In this document: piece by piece, positions 18,649-28,353 of the stretch
Position numbering within the stretch: position 1 is the stretch's first letter
Layout: each line of letters starts with the position of its first letter
Translations under genes and position numbers: made by a program
Notes under the pieces: model-generated
Told to the model about the DNA's origin: nothing
The model's database searches: none
The model's input: the letters and a program-made list of their open reading frames with translations, nothing else
Source: Planctomycetaceae bacterium
GTDB taxonomy: Bacteria; Planctomycetota; Planctomycetia; Isosphaerales; Isosphaeraceae
Assembly (NCBI GenBank): GCA_019237095.1
Contig: JAFAHT010000353.1
Span: 1 to 33,265 of the forward strand
Length of the DNA: 33,265 nucleotides
Direction of reading: 5' to 3'

Positions 18649-19212
18649 TCAACACTTCGGGGACGTTCGGATCAACTCGTAAAGCGATTGTGAGCGAACG
18701 ATCGCGCACTCGTCGGGAAAGGTATGAAATGACTGGACCGACAATCCGCGAACGCGGGCCTCGACGTGAACATGAGTCAGGGCGGGAGGCGCCAGCCGGT
18801 TGGATGACCCGAAGCGATGAACAAGGGCATGACGCGAAGCATCGGCGATCATTTCATCGCAGAGATGCCGGAAAATTTCGCGATCGACGCGCTCGACCTC
18901 GAAGCAGGTCTGGTATTCGACGATTCCACCCGGGTGCAGACTGGCGGACCGTTCCGTCCTGATGGCCGAGTGAAACAGTAGTCCTGGTGCCGGTAATGGA
19001 GTCTCGGGACCGGAAAGCACCTCGGTCAGGCGGATCGGCCCGGTCCCGAAGATGATTGCGTGGCCCCCCTCGATGATCCTGACGTCGGCCTCCCAACGTT
19101 CCTGGGGGATCCGGCGGTAAACTCGGGTTGCGAACCAGTCGGGATGGACGGCGCGGTTGAAAACCTGAAAAGCAAGATCGGCAACCCGGGCTCGACCGGA
19201 ACTCACTCCCAT
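18649..19212 (-). CDS. Hypothetical protein (possibly DUF2617-like; assignment unverified)
   Basis: ORF MGVSSGRARVADLAFQVFNRAVHPDWFATRVYRRIPQERWEADVRIIEGGHAIIFGTGPIRLTEVLSG... has normal protein composition and a start preceded by an SD-like AGGAAGAGG. Confidence 0.6.
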   Translation of the reverse strand: MGVSSGRARVADLAFQVFNRAVHPDWFATRVYRRIPQERWEADVRIIEGGHAIIFGTGPIRLTEVLSGPETPLPAPGLLFHSAIRTERSASLHPGGIVEYQTCFEVERVDREIFRHLCDEMIADASRHALVHRFGSSNRLAPPALTHVHVEARVRGLSVQSFHTFPDECAIVRSQSLYELIRTSPKC

Positions 19213-19377
19213 GAGCAGAACCTCTTCCTGTGCTGATGCCCCGACGCGGTTGGCAGACGCTCGAGAAACTGGAGTTCGCACACCAAGTCCACTCTATTAT
19301 AAGAATCACCTCGGCGACGGGTAAACCCGGCTGGTTTACGGGCCAGGTCATCGAGGGCCACGTGAATCGCTGAGAAA

Positions 19378-19605
19378 TCAGAGTTGCGGTTCGCCGAAAA
19401 TCAGAACGTTGTTAGTTCCGCCGAACCCGAACGATGCGCTCATCACCCTCGCCAGGCGGGCTGGCCTGGCACGATCGGGCACATAATCGAGGTCGAGCTC
19501 CGGGTCCTGCCGGTAGTTGATGGTCGGCGGGATCGACTGGTCGCGGATCGCCCGGACACAGGCGGCCGCCTCGATCGCCGCGGCCGCGCCAAGGTGGTGA
19601 GATGA
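19378..19605 (-). pseudogene. C-terminal relic of beta-ketoacyl-ACP synthase II (FabF-like)
   Basis: SSHHLGAAAAIEAAACVRAIRDQSIPPTINYRQDPELDLDYVPDRARPARLARVMSASFGFGGTNNVLIFGEPQL matches the FabF C-terminus. Upstream codons on this strand show no KAS homology, and the N-terminal part (active-site Cys region) is absent. Confidence 0.8.
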
Positions 19606-19727
19606 CAAGACCGGACCACTCCCGTTATTTTGCCACTGGACCCGTTCGCCTTTTCTTTCAAGCCGAGACCCGCGCCCACATTTCCGGGCAGGCTCGCGAG
19701 ATTCCAACTCACTGGGCAGGCCCGAGC

Positions 19728-20591
19728 ATGCGTCTGATCAAGTTCACAACCGATTCCGACTCGACTCCCCAGGTGGGCCTGATGGATGGAGAACAGGTCG
19801 TTCCTCTTGCCTCCGGGCCCCAGGCCCTCTCCGCGATTCTGCACGCGGATGACTTTTTGCACAAGATCCAGGCGGCTCTGGCCTCCTCGCGACAAAGGAT
19901 TGACCTCGCGTCGATCCAGGTGAACGCACCCATCGACAATCAGGAAGTCTGGGGCGCGGGGGTCACCTATGAGCGCAGCAAGTTGGCACGCCAGGAGGAG
20001 TCGGACCAGGGGGGTTCGTTCTACGACCAGGTCTATCGTGCAGCCCGTCCCGAGCTATTCTTCAAGGCCACCCCCAGTCGGGTGGTGGGGCCGAACCAGC
20101 CGATCCGGGTTCGCGGCGACAGTCGATGGTGCGTTCCCGAGCCGGAGCTTGCCCTGGTAATTTCACCCGGGTTGAAGCTGGTCGGCTTCACGATCGGCAA
20201 CGACGTGAGCGCTCGTGACCTCGAGGGCGAGAACCCCTTGTACCTTCCCCAGGCGAAGGTCTACGACGGCTGCTGCGCCCTGGGGCCGGTTATCACTCTG
20301 GCCTCGTTCATGCCGACGGTGACAGACATCGAGATCCGCCTGGAAATCGACCGCGGGGGAACGGCGATCTACACGGGTGACACCTCTGCCGGCCGGATGG
20401 TCCGCTCCTTTGGGGAATTGATCGAATGGCTGGGACGGGACAATCACTTCCCAGGCGGCCTGATCCTTCTGACCGGCACCGGCATCGTGCCTCCTGATGA
20501 TTTTAGCCTCCAGGCGGGCGACCTGGTCCGGATCACGATCGACGGCATAGGCACGCTGAAGAACCCGGTCGTCCAGGGGCGCGGCACCTGA
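19728..20591 (+). CDS. Fumarylacetoacetate hydrolase (FAH) family protein
   Basis: RPELFFKATPSRVVGPNQPIRVRGDSRWCVPEPELALVISPGLKLVGFTIGNDVSARDLEGENPLYLPQAKVYDGCCALGPVI, canonical FAH fold motifs. The start is at MRLIKFTTD. Confidence 0.93.
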   Translation: MRLIKFTTDSDSTPQVGLMDGEQVVPLASGPQALSAILHADDFLHKIQAALASSRQRIDLASIQVNAPIDNQEVWGAGVTYERSKLARQEESDQGGSFYDQVYRAARPELFFKATPSRVVGPNQPIRVRGDSRWCVPEPELALVISPGLKLVGFTIGNDVSARDLEGENPLYLPQAKVYDGCCALGPVITLASFMPTVTDIEIRLEIDRGGTAIYTGDTSAGRMVRSFGELIEWLGRDNHFPGGLILLTGTGIVPPDDFSLQAGDLVRITIDGIGTLKNPVVQGRGT

Positions 20592-20631
20592 GAGTCCAGC
20601 TTTGCGGAAAGGGGCCTCTGAAGCAACGAAA

Positions 20632-20662
20632 CAGGCCGCGCTCCCCGTGGGAGCGCGGCCTG
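20632..20662. terminator. Strong hairpin, candidate bidirectional terminator
   Basis: CAGGCCGCGCTCCC-CGT-GGGAGCGCGGCCTG is a perfect 14-bp stem with a 3-nt loop. It lies between the convergent ends of the FAH gene (+) and the lipoprotein gene (-). No clear T-tract. Confidence 0.65.
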
Positions 20663-20737
20663 ATTGGATACGTAGCCGGTTCCAGGAATTGAGCTCGTTG
20701 CGGCGAGCCGAGCTCGACCGCGGAAGATTGGCACCAT

Positions 20738-20950
20738 TTACTTTTTTTCGGTTTCGGTCTTCGGCGGGGTGATGGGGGCAGGCGGGGTCTTCGTTTCCAT
20801 CTTGCCCGGTGTTGGCTTGGCAACGCCCGGTGTCGGGGCGGGAGTAACCGGCTTGGCCGGTTCCTCAGGATTGCAGCCGCTGATCAGTGCCGCACATAGA
20901 CCCATGCTTGCAACCAGTGCCAGCGCTTGGAATCTCAACGTCTTAGTCAC
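20738..20950 (-). CDS. Small putative lipoprotein with Pro/Thr-rich tail
   Basis: From a GTG start: (M)TKTLRFQALALVASMGLCAALISGCNPEEPAKPVTPAPTPGVAKPTPGKMETKTPPAPITPPKTETEKK. Signal sequence with lipobox ISGC. Confidence 0.65.
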   Translation of the reverse strand: MTKTLRFQALALVASMGLCAALISGCNPEEPAKPVTPAPTPGVAKPTPGKMETKTPPAPITPPKTETEKK

Positions 20951-21514
20951 GATGTTGCTCCTTCGAGGGGTCTCAGACGGGCAAGGCCATCCGAAAGTAA
21001 TGGAAAAACCGAAAGCCCGTGCCTCCGGTCCGCACGCGAAAACAACCGTGCGAGCGATGACCTGCCACACCTGTACGGCCGCCTATTATAGTTGCCTTTC
21101 GCGTTATCATCAACGCACCAGTGCGTTTTCTGGCCGAAAAACAGGCGCCGCTCATGAGGTCCGGCAAGAGCCCGCGTCCTCGGGACTCGAGGCGCAGACC
21201 AAGAGATCGTTTCATCGGCGTGGAAGAACCCGTCGCCACTGGTATGTCCGCAAGACCATTCCAGCGACGGAACCGGGGGACCGTCTTTGCCGATCGTGCT
21301 TGACAGAATTGCAAAAAAAACTGAAGTTCTGCGACTCGATCGACCGAAGATCTCAAATGAAATGTCAGTTTGTGTTCTCACGGCCATCTTCTCGCCTCGA
21401 GCTTTCTTCCCTTCGTGGATGGCCTTGGCCTGTTCTGGCTCCTCGGCCGACGCAACGACTTTTGGATCATGGCATTAGACGCTGGCCTGTTCCCGTTCCC
21501 AATCGAGGCGGTCC

Positions 21515-21793
21515 ATGATGAATTCCTTGAAAACAGTGGAATCGTCCAGCGAGCTCTTCCCGGTTGTCGTCGGCCTGATCCATGCCGTCTCCGCCAAGTC
21601 CAAGCACTTGGAGATTACACCTCAATCGTTGCTTCTCGAGGAACTCGCGCTCGACTCGCTGGACTTGGTCCGCGTCATCATGCTGATCGAGGATCGGTAC
21701 CACGTTGCCATCGACCTTGACGAGGTTCCCAAGATGAAGCGCGTCAACGACCTGACTGCGATACTCGGCCGCGAGCTGAGGGCAGCCGCTTGA
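21515..21793 (+). CDS. Acyl carrier protein
   Basis: 92 aa with the phosphopantetheine site context LLLEELALDSLDLVRVIMLIEDRYHVAIDLDEVPKMKRVNDL (DSL motif). Confidence 0.88.
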   Translation: MMNSLKTVESSSELFPVVVGLIHAVSAKSKHLEITPQSLLLEELALDSLDLVRVIMLIEDRYHVAIDLDEVPKMKRVNDLTAILGRELRAAA

Positions 21794-21901
21794 TTCGTTG
21801 AGCCGAGGATTCGGTAACGGCGACGGCACGGAGAGGCCGCCAGACTTGACCTCGAGCTAGGGTCCGTGATTGGATAGGAAAGAAACGACAAACGCCGAAG
21901 A

Positions 21902-22729
21902 ATGCCGGCATCGCTGTTCCCTGTCCATGCCCACGAGCCCTTCATGAGTTGCCGGGTCTTGCTCTCACTGACGATTCTTCTCCTCATCCTGCCCAGCATC
22001 CTCCTGCCAGCGCGACCAGGGCCGTCCGGACAGCAAACTCAGCCCGAAATCCATGGCACCCTCCTTCCGATGCACTGGATGGTCATCGCTTACTGCGCGC
22101 TCTGGCACCGGTTGAAGACCAACGGCTGGGCTCCTTTACCCAGCAATGGTCCGGCGATCCTGATTGCCAACCACACCTGCGGGATCGATCACCTTGTCCT
22201 GCAGGCGGGCTGTCGCCGCGTCCTGGGTTTCATAATCGCCAGGGAATATTATGATTGGTCCCTCATTCACTGGTTCTGCAAGCGGGTCGGCTGCATTCCG
22301 GTGAACCGGGACGGCCGCGATATTCAGGCGATCCGCGCCGCTCTACGGGCACTCGCCGATGGGCGTGTCCTGCCCATCTTCCCCGAAGGTCGGATCACGC
22401 CGAGCTCAGGCCGCGAGCTCGGCGAGATCCTTCCCGGAGCGGCCTTCCTTGCAGTCCGGGCGGGCGTCCCCGTGATCCCTTCCTACATTCGAGGCACGCC
22501 GGAAACGAACCAGATCGGCGAATCCCTGATTACCCCGTCGCAGGCCGTCGTGACATTTGGCGATCCCATCGACCTTACCGACTTTGAGCCCAGCCATGCC
22601 GGCGAAAAAGCCGTGCAGGCCGAGGTCTCCCGACGCTTCCTCCAGGCTTTGCTTGATCTCCAGGCCCGGTCCATGCGTCTGGCGACACACCCGGTCGCCA
22701 GCGCTCAGGGTCCGGCAAGTACCGCGTGA
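21902..22729 (+). CDS. Lysophospholipid acyltransferase / PlsC-like 1-acyl-sn-glycerol-3-phosphate acyltransferase
   Basis: ILIANHTCGIDHLVLQ (HX4D), GCIPVNRDGRD, LPIFPEGRITPSSG, and GVPVIPSYIRGT. N-terminal hydrophobic segment. Confidence 0.9.
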   Translation: MPASLFPVHAHEPFMSCRVLLSLTILLLILPSILLPARPGPSGQQTQPEIHGTLLPMHWMVIAYCALWHRLKTNGWAPLPSNGPAILIANHTCGIDHLVLQAGCRRVLGFIIAREYYDWSLIHWFCKRVGCIPVNRDGRDIQAIRAALRALADGRVLPIFPEGRITPSSGRELGEILPGAAFLAVRAGVPVIPSYIRGTPETNQIGESLITPSQAVVTFGDPIDLTDFEPSHAGEKAVQAEVSRRFLQALLDLQARSMRLATHPVASAQGPASTA

Positions 22730-22745
22730 GGCATTTCTGCCGGAC

Positions 22746-23765
22746 ATGCTTCAAGACTCTGCTTCCCTCGTGTTGTCGCGCTATCCGTCGCGGGTTCAGC
22801 CTATCTCTCAGATTCGGCGGCTGGGAAACGCGGGGGGCTCGAGCGGTGCGACGCTCTGGCAATACCATGCGGCCGACGGCGAGATGGCCCTCCGCGCCTG
22901 GCCAAGGCACGGGCCGACGCCGGCTCGCCTGGAGATGATCCACGGCTGGCTCGGAGAACTGTCGGGACTCGGTCTCGTTGCTCTTCCCGTGCCTTTGCCG
23001 GCCCGCGATGGACGGACGGTCCAGCACCAGGACGGCCTCTACTGGGAGGTTGCGCCCTGGTTACCCGGCACTCCCGCGCTCGAACGTCCGCCGGCGGCGG
23101 GTCGCGTTCAGTCCGCGTTCGCGGCGCTGGCCTCTGTTCACCGGCGACTCTCCGGCCATGGGCAGCGCGGAGCCAGTCCCGGCCTTCGTCTTGGGATTCG
23201 CGAGCTCGAGAAACTGGCCGCTGGCGGTCTCGACGTCATGGTCGCCGCTCTGGACCGCTCGCAGGCTGACGCGCAGGCTGTCATGGGCCAGCGCTGGGTT
23301 TTTCTGGCCCAGGCGGCCATTCCCCGGCTCTTACCCTCGCTCCGCGACGCAGCACGGCTGCAAGTTACGCTCCAGCCGTGCTTGCGCGATGTCCGCCCGG
23401 AGCACTTCCTCTTCGAAGCCGACCGGCTTTCCGGCCTGATCGACTTTGGGGCCATGGGAATTGAGTCCGTGGCCGCGGACCTGGCGCGCCTGATCGGTGA
23501 GTGGTTCCCCGATGATTACGTGTTGCGCACCCTGGCCCTGGCCGCATACCAGCAGGTACGTCCGCTCGACGCATCCGAGGCCGCCCTGATCGCCGCGCTC
23601 GAGGCCACCAGCGATTTACTGATCGCGGGGCACTGGCTGAGCTGGCATTACCTGGATCATCGCCACTTCGACGACGCGTGCGAGGTCGCGCGGGGAGTTG
23701 CCCGCGGGCTTCACCGCCTGGAGCGGCTGGCGGAACGGATCAGACCGAGCGGGCTCGTCGTCTGA
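22746..23765 (+). CDS. Aminoglycoside phosphotransferase (APH)-like kinase family protein
   Basis: QHQDGLYWEVAPWLPGTPAL, CLRDVRPEHFLFEADRLSGLIDFGAMGIESVAADLARLIGEW, and LIAGHWLSWHYLDHRHF. APH/choline-kinase-like C-lobe. Starts 17 nt after the acyltransferase stop. Confidence 0.78.
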   Translation: MLQDSASLVLSRYPSRVQPISQIRRLGNAGGSSGATLWQYHAADGEMALRAWPRHGPTPARLEMIHGWLGELSGLGLVALPVPLPARDGRTVQHQDGLYWEVAPWLPGTPALERPPAAGRVQSAFAALASVHRRLSGHGQRGASPGLRLGIRELEKLAAGGLDVMVAALDRSQADAQAVMGQRWVFLAQAAIPRLLPSLRDAARLQVTLQPCLRDVRPEHFLFEADRLSGLIDFGAMGIESVAADLARLIGEWFPDDYVLRTLALAAYQQVRPLDASEAALIAALEATSDLLIAGHWLSWHYLDHRHFDDACEVARGVARGLHRLERLAERIRPSGLVV

Positions 23766-23789
23766 ACGTGTGCTGGAGAGCTCGAGGGG

Positions 23790-24650
23790 TCAGCCGTGCA
23801 GCGGTGCGACTGACCGCGCCGGGCGCGTCTCGTCGGCCGATTCAGTCAGCAGCCGCTGCGCTTCCTCTTGGTTGATGCTCACACGCTGGATCGACTGCGC
23901 AGTGCCGGTCTCGGGATCGACCGAGAACAGGGTCGCACTCAGCCGTGGATCACCCGTGGCGACGTCGAAATAGGCGGGAACGAAGGTGAGGGCCGTGCTG
24001 AGCACCCGATCGTAGCGGCGGCCGATGATCGAGTCATGGGGGCCGGTCATGCCCACGTCGGTCTGATAGGCCGTTCCCTGCTTGAGAATCTGCTCGTCGG
24101 CGGTGGCGACATGGGTGTGTGTTCCCAGCACCGCCGAGACCCGGCCATCGAGGTAGCGGGCCAGGAGCTGCTTGTCGCTGGTGGCCTCGGCGTGGATATC
24201 CACCACCACGACCCGAGCTGTCCCGCGGATTTGCTCGAGGAGGCGATCGGCCGCGTGGAACGGACAATCGACGGGCCGCATGAAAGTGCGACCGAGCACG
24301 GTGAAGACGGCGACCGGGGTACCGTCGCGGGCCTGGACCAAGGCGAGCTCGGGTCCGGGTGCCTCGGGCGGAAAGTTGGCTGGCCGAATGGCCCGGTCGG
24401 AGCGTTCGAAAATCTTGAAGATCTCGTCCTTGCGGTAGACGTGATCACCCATCGTCATCGTATCGACGCCGGCATCGGCCAGCTCTTCGAAGCAGCGAAC
24501 CGTCAATCCCGAACCGCCGGCGGCGTTCTCCGCGTTGCAGACAACCAGGCCGATCCCCCAGCGGGGAATCAACCTGGGCAAGGCCTGGCAGACGATCTTC
24601 CGGCCTGGGGAACCAACGACATCGCCGATGAACAGGATGTTGAGTGACAT
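23790..24650 (-). CDS. ymdB: YmdB-like metallophosphoesterase (TIGR00282 type)
   Basis: MSLNILFIGDVVGSPGRKIV, VCNAENAAGGSGLT, TMGDHVYRKDEI, VDIHAEATSDKQ, VLGTHTHVATADEQIL, and TDVGMTGPHDSIIG. Confidence 0.93.
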   Translation of the reverse strand: MSLNILFIGDVVGSPGRKIVCQALPRLIPRWGIGLVVCNAENAAGGSGLTVRCFEELADAGVDTMTMGDHVYRKDEIFKIFERSDRAIRPANFPPEAPGPELALVQARDGTPVAVFTVLGRTFMRPVDCPFHAADRLLEQIRGTARVVVVDIHAEATSDKQLLARYLDGRVSAVLGTHTHVATADEQILKQGTAYQTDVGMTGPHDSIIGRRYDRVLSTALTFVPAYFDVATGDPRLSATLFSVDPETGTAQSIQRVSINQEEAQRLLTESADETRPARSVAPLHG

Positions 24651-24731
24651 GCAAGGCTCGCTCTCTGGATCAGGGGCCGAACCGCCCGCTCCGCCTTGTA
24701 CGGGAAAGCCAGGGCAGGGCAGCCGGCGAAC

Positions 24732-26318
24732 TCAGCGGGCAAACTCAACCGCGCGAGTCTCCCGGAGGACGGTGACCTTCACTTCGCCGGGATAGTTCAA
24801 CTGATTCTGGATCGCCCGGGCGACGTCGCGGCAGAGCGACGCCGAGCCGGCATCATCCAGGAGCTGGCTGTCTACCAGCACCCGGACCTCTCGTCCTGCC
24901 TGGATGGCATAGGCGTGCTCGACCCCCGGGAACCCCAGGGCAAGCGACTCGAGCTCCTCCAGCCGGCGGACGTATTTTTCGAGCGTCTCGCGCCGGGCTC
25001 CCGGCCGGCTGGCGCTGATGGCATCGGCCGCCGCCACCAGCACGGTGTACGGAGCATCGACCCGCAGGTCGTCGTGATGCCCGAGCGCGGCGTGAACCAC
25101 CTCGGGACCCTCTCCATACCGCTTGGCCAGCTCGGCACCAACAACAGGGTGCCCGCCTTCCATCTCGTGGTCTGCCGCCTTGCCGATGTCGTGCAAGAGC
25201 CCGCACCGCCGCCCCAGCGCGCCGCTGAGGCCAATCTCCTCGGCTATCATCCCAGTCAGGAACGCCACCTCGATCGAGTGCCTGAGCACGTTTTGCGAGT
25301 AGCTGGTGCGGAACTTGAGCCGGCCCAGATAGTCCAGCAACTTTTCGTGCAGGTTGATCACCGCTGCCTCCTGCGCGGCCTCCTGACCGAGCCGGCGGAT
25401 GTGCTGCTCCATCTCCTCCTGGGTTTCCTTGACGATCTCCTCGATTCGAGTGGGGTGGATACGCCCATCCTGGATCAGCTTCTCAAGCGCGATCTTGGCA
25501 ATCTCACGGCGGACACTGTCGAACCCGGTCACGACCACGACCCCGGGGGTGTCATCCACGATCACATCCACGCCTGTTGCCTTTTCGAACGCTCGGATGT
25601 TTCGCCCCTCGCGGCCGATGATCCGGCCCTTCATTTCGTCGCTGGGAATATCGATCGTGCTGACCGTGACCTCCGCGGTGTGAGAGGCAGCATAGCGCTG
25701 GATGGTTGTCGTCAGGATCTCCCGCGCCCGTCGCTGGCAGCTCTCGCGAATCGACGCCTCGTGCCGCATGATCAGCAGGCCGACCTCGCCCCGCAGCTCT
25801 TGCTGAACGCGCGCCAGCAGAATCGAGCGTGCTTCCTCTGGCGCCAGCCGGCCAATCTTGCACAGCAGCTCACGCTGCTCGGCATGAGTCTGCTTCAGCT
25901 CGAGCTGACGCTTCTGCAGTTCCTCCTGCTGCTCCGACAGGGAGTGCTGGATCGACTCGAACTCGCGATCCTTCCGGTTGATCAGCTCGAGCTTCTGGTC
26001 AAGCAGGTCGCCACGCTTCTCGATTCGCCGTTCTTGCTCGCGGAGGCCCTTGCGTGTTTCCTCCATCTCGCGGTCAAGCTCGTCCCGGCGCCTCAGCATG
26101 TCTTGCTTGGCCTGGAGTTCCGCCTGCATGCGAGTGGTTTCGGCCTCGCGATTGGCGTTGGCGAGGATCTGGTCGGCCAGCCCACGGGCCGTCTGGGCAC
26201 GCAGCCGGCCCATCACGTAGGCCCCGGCGATTCCCCCCAGCATCCCCACGAAGAGCCCGATCATTCCCCCGATCATCGATCCGTCCACGGCGCCGCCCGG
26301 CCTTTCCAGATCAGGCAT
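24732..26318 (-). CDS. rny: Ribonuclease Y
   Basis: N-terminal TM followed by a long coiled coil, a KH domain ([56 protein letters not shown]), an HD domain ([31 protein letters not shown]), and a C-terminal [19 protein letters not shown]. Confidence 0.96.
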   Translation of the reverse strand: MPDLERPGGAVDGSMIGGMIGLFVGMLGGIAGAYVMGRLRAQTARGLADQILANANREAETTRMQAELQAKQDMLRRRDELDREMEETRKGLREQERRIEKRGDLLDQKLELINRKDREFESIQHSLSEQQEELQKRQLELKQTHAEQRELLCKIGRLAPEEARSILLARVQQELRGEVGLLIMRHEASIRESCQRRAREILTTTIQRYAASHTAEVTVSTIDIPSDEMKGRIIGREGRNIRAFEKATGVDVIVDDTPGVVVVTGFDSVRREIAKIALEKLIQDGRIHPTRIEEIVKETQEEMEQHIRRLGQEAAQEAAVINLHEKLLDYLGRLKFRTSYSQNVLRHSIEVAFLTGMIAEEIGLSGALGRRCGLLHDIGKAADHEMEGGHPVVGAELAKRYGEGPEVVHAALGHHDDLRVDAPYTVLVAAADAISASRPGARRETLEKYVRRLEELESLALGFPGVEHAYAIQAGREVRVLVDSQLLDDAGSASLCRDVARAIQNQLNYPGEVKVTVLRETRAVEFAR

Positions 26319-27557
26319 TCGACACATCTGGCCCGGTGGGGTGCCCGCCGTCACGGCCAGGAGCAAGCCGGGCTCGGTACTGCGGCGGAGAGAGCAATCG
26401 ATCGAGCTCAAACACAAGCACGACCCACGAGCAGACCCGCCCGCGGAAATCGCTACCGGTGCAAGCGCGGAAGGACAGGGACGCCGGCTCAACAACTCAC
26501 ACGCCCATCCCCATGATGCGAGGACCACACAGGATGGACCGCGGCGCTATCAGAGAGGCAACACGTAGGAAACCTGTCCGACCCTCACGGGCGAAAGGAA
26601 CACCTCGCGGGAAATGTACGCGCAACAATGCACCCGGGGATACGGCGGAATCTGGCCTGCGGCCCACCTTCGCAAGCTGCCTGGCCCGCATCCTCTTGGA
26701 GACGCTGACAAAGCGGTCGCCAGGACGGTCGCACCGACCAGGATTCCCCGTGCCTGGCGAACACGAAATTCGCTTGCAAGCCAGAGACGCCAGGTAGATC
26801 AAGGCCGTCGGGATCAGAGCCAGAGCCAGATTCAACCAGAGCCAACCACTCACCACCGGGTCACCTCTGTCTTCGCGCTCATTGCGGTTGTCAGTTCATT
26901 GTGTCGGCATTTGCCATCCGCGCCGGCCGGGAGGTCCGCTCAAGACCAATCACACACCCAGGCGCCAGGCGGTCGAAAGCTAAAAAATCATCGTTTCTCG
27001 TTCGCAAGCGGCGTTAGTTGTCTTGTGGCCGATCCGACCCTGAAGCAACCCCCGCCCCTTGTGAATTAACCCCCATGCCGATCAGGGCATGAGAATAATC
27101 ATCTAATTTATTCAGAAGTACGGCGGGGGTCAATTACCAGTTGAACTCCGGGAGTGGGAGTTTGAAACGGGAGTCGGGCCGCGGCTGACCGTGATAGGCA
27201 AGGGCGACCTGCCTATCGCCTCTCATCCAGACGCCAACCGCTTACCGGTGGTCACTGGCGAGAGGGGATCGCAGGAGGGATGCTCGGATTACGAACGATC
27301 GCGGGTTGTTCACCTCGAGCCTCATCGTGCACAATGCGGTTACGACGCAATGCAAGTCGCAAGATGTTGGTCCCGCCGAAGCCCGACGTGGGCACCTGAG
27401 AATTGCTGCATTCCTCACTCTGCAAACGATATGCGGCTTCGAGGAACGCCGTCGGATCGTGATTTGCTGTGGAAGCATCAATCAGGGGGGATGTGCGATG
27501 TTCCGCACAACAACCGTATCTTGTCCGCCGATCGCTGAAAAGAAAGGATGGTGACAC

Positions 27558-28328
27558 GTGACCGCGTCCGACGAAACCGCGAGCGAAGTCGATCGCGCGG
27601 GCGAGCCACTCGCTCTCTCGGCGACCCGTTCAAACTCGACCGATCCGAGATCCCATCCGATGACACGTTCCCGTTGGCGCAAGCAATTGCGTCCCGCGCT
27701 GCTCAGCGTTCCCCTCTTGTCCATCGTAACGGGTCTGATTTTTCCTATCGCCTTGGCCGTCCCGGCTCGCCTGTTCTTTCCGGGACAATCGCGGGGCAGC
27801 CTGATCGTCCGGGACGGTGAGGTTGTCGGTTCTCGACTGATCGGGCAGAGCAGCAAAAGGCCGGGTGACTTTCACCCGCGGCCATCCGCGGCCGGTGGGG
27901 GCTACGATGCCCTGGCATCGGGCGGCACGAACCTCGGTCCGGCGAACCCCAAGCTGCGCGATGGAGCAAGCGACGACCCAGCGACCCCGACCGTGGACGA
28001 GTCGTTCGCGGGCGTCCGGCAACTTGCAAGCGAATTCCGTCTTGAGAACGGACTACCGACAACGTTCCCCGTCCCGATCGATGCCGTCACGCGCTCGGGA
28101 AGCGGTCTCGACCCGCACATCAGCGTCGCCAACGCGACCTTGCAGATCGCCCGGGTCGCGCGGGAACGGAAGCTGAGTCAGGAACGGGTCCGGCGGCTCG
28201 TGCAGGAGTATACCTTCGGCCCGCAACTCGGGTTCCTGGGCTCGGCACGGGTCTCGGTGCTCGAGCTCAACCTCGCGCTCGACGACTTGGCCTTGGCAGT
28301 CTCTTCCCCCTCACCGGCGAGCCCCTGA
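27558..28328 (+). CDS. kdpC: Potassium-transporting ATPase subunit C
   Basis: RPALLSVPLLSIVTGLIFPIALAVPARLFFPGQSRGSLIVRDGEVVGSRLIGQ, FHPRPSAAGGGYDALASGGTNLGPANPKL, PVPIDAVTRSGSGLDPHISVANATLQIARVARER. SD-like AGAAAGGA precedes the GTG start. Confidence 0.95.
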   Translation: MTASDETASEVDRAGEPLALSATRSNSTDPRSHPMTRSRWRKQLRPALLSVPLLSIVTGLIFPIALAVPARLFFPGQSRGSLIVRDGEVVGSRLIGQSSKRPGDFHPRPSAAGGGYDALASGGTNLGPANPKLRDGASDDPATPTVDESFAGVRQLASEFRLENGLPTTFPVPIDAVTRSGSGLDPHISVANATLQIARVARERKLSQERVRRLVQEYTFGPQLGFLGSARVSVLELNLALDDLALAVSSPSPASP

Positions 28329-28353
28329 CCACCTCGATCGGAGCTTCGCACGC

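Noticed and set aside
23790-26318. ymdB-rny arrangement as a novelty
   Set aside because: rny followed by ymdB is a common, well-known gene order in many bacteria.
24696-26516. 606-aa + strand ORF antisense to ribonuclease Y
   Set aside because: Rny on the minus strand has KH and HD domain motifs. The + strand ORF is a GC-driven shadow.
26497-26856. Hypothetical membrane ORF upstream of rny
   Set aside because: Only the N-terminal 25 residues (MVSGWLWLNLALALIPTALIYLASL) look protein-like. The rest is Arg/Pro-rich, low-confidence sequence, so it is not called.
27252-27557. Possible second beta-ketoacyl synthase relic (SGFGGTNILRL and AIVRNPSIPPAIPSRQ on the minus strand)
   Set aside because: The fragments resemble the KAS motifs SFGFGGTN and AIRDQSIPPTINYRQ but occur in the wrong order and with no further similarity, so chance is the more likely explanation. 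BLASTX of 27190-27560 would settle it.
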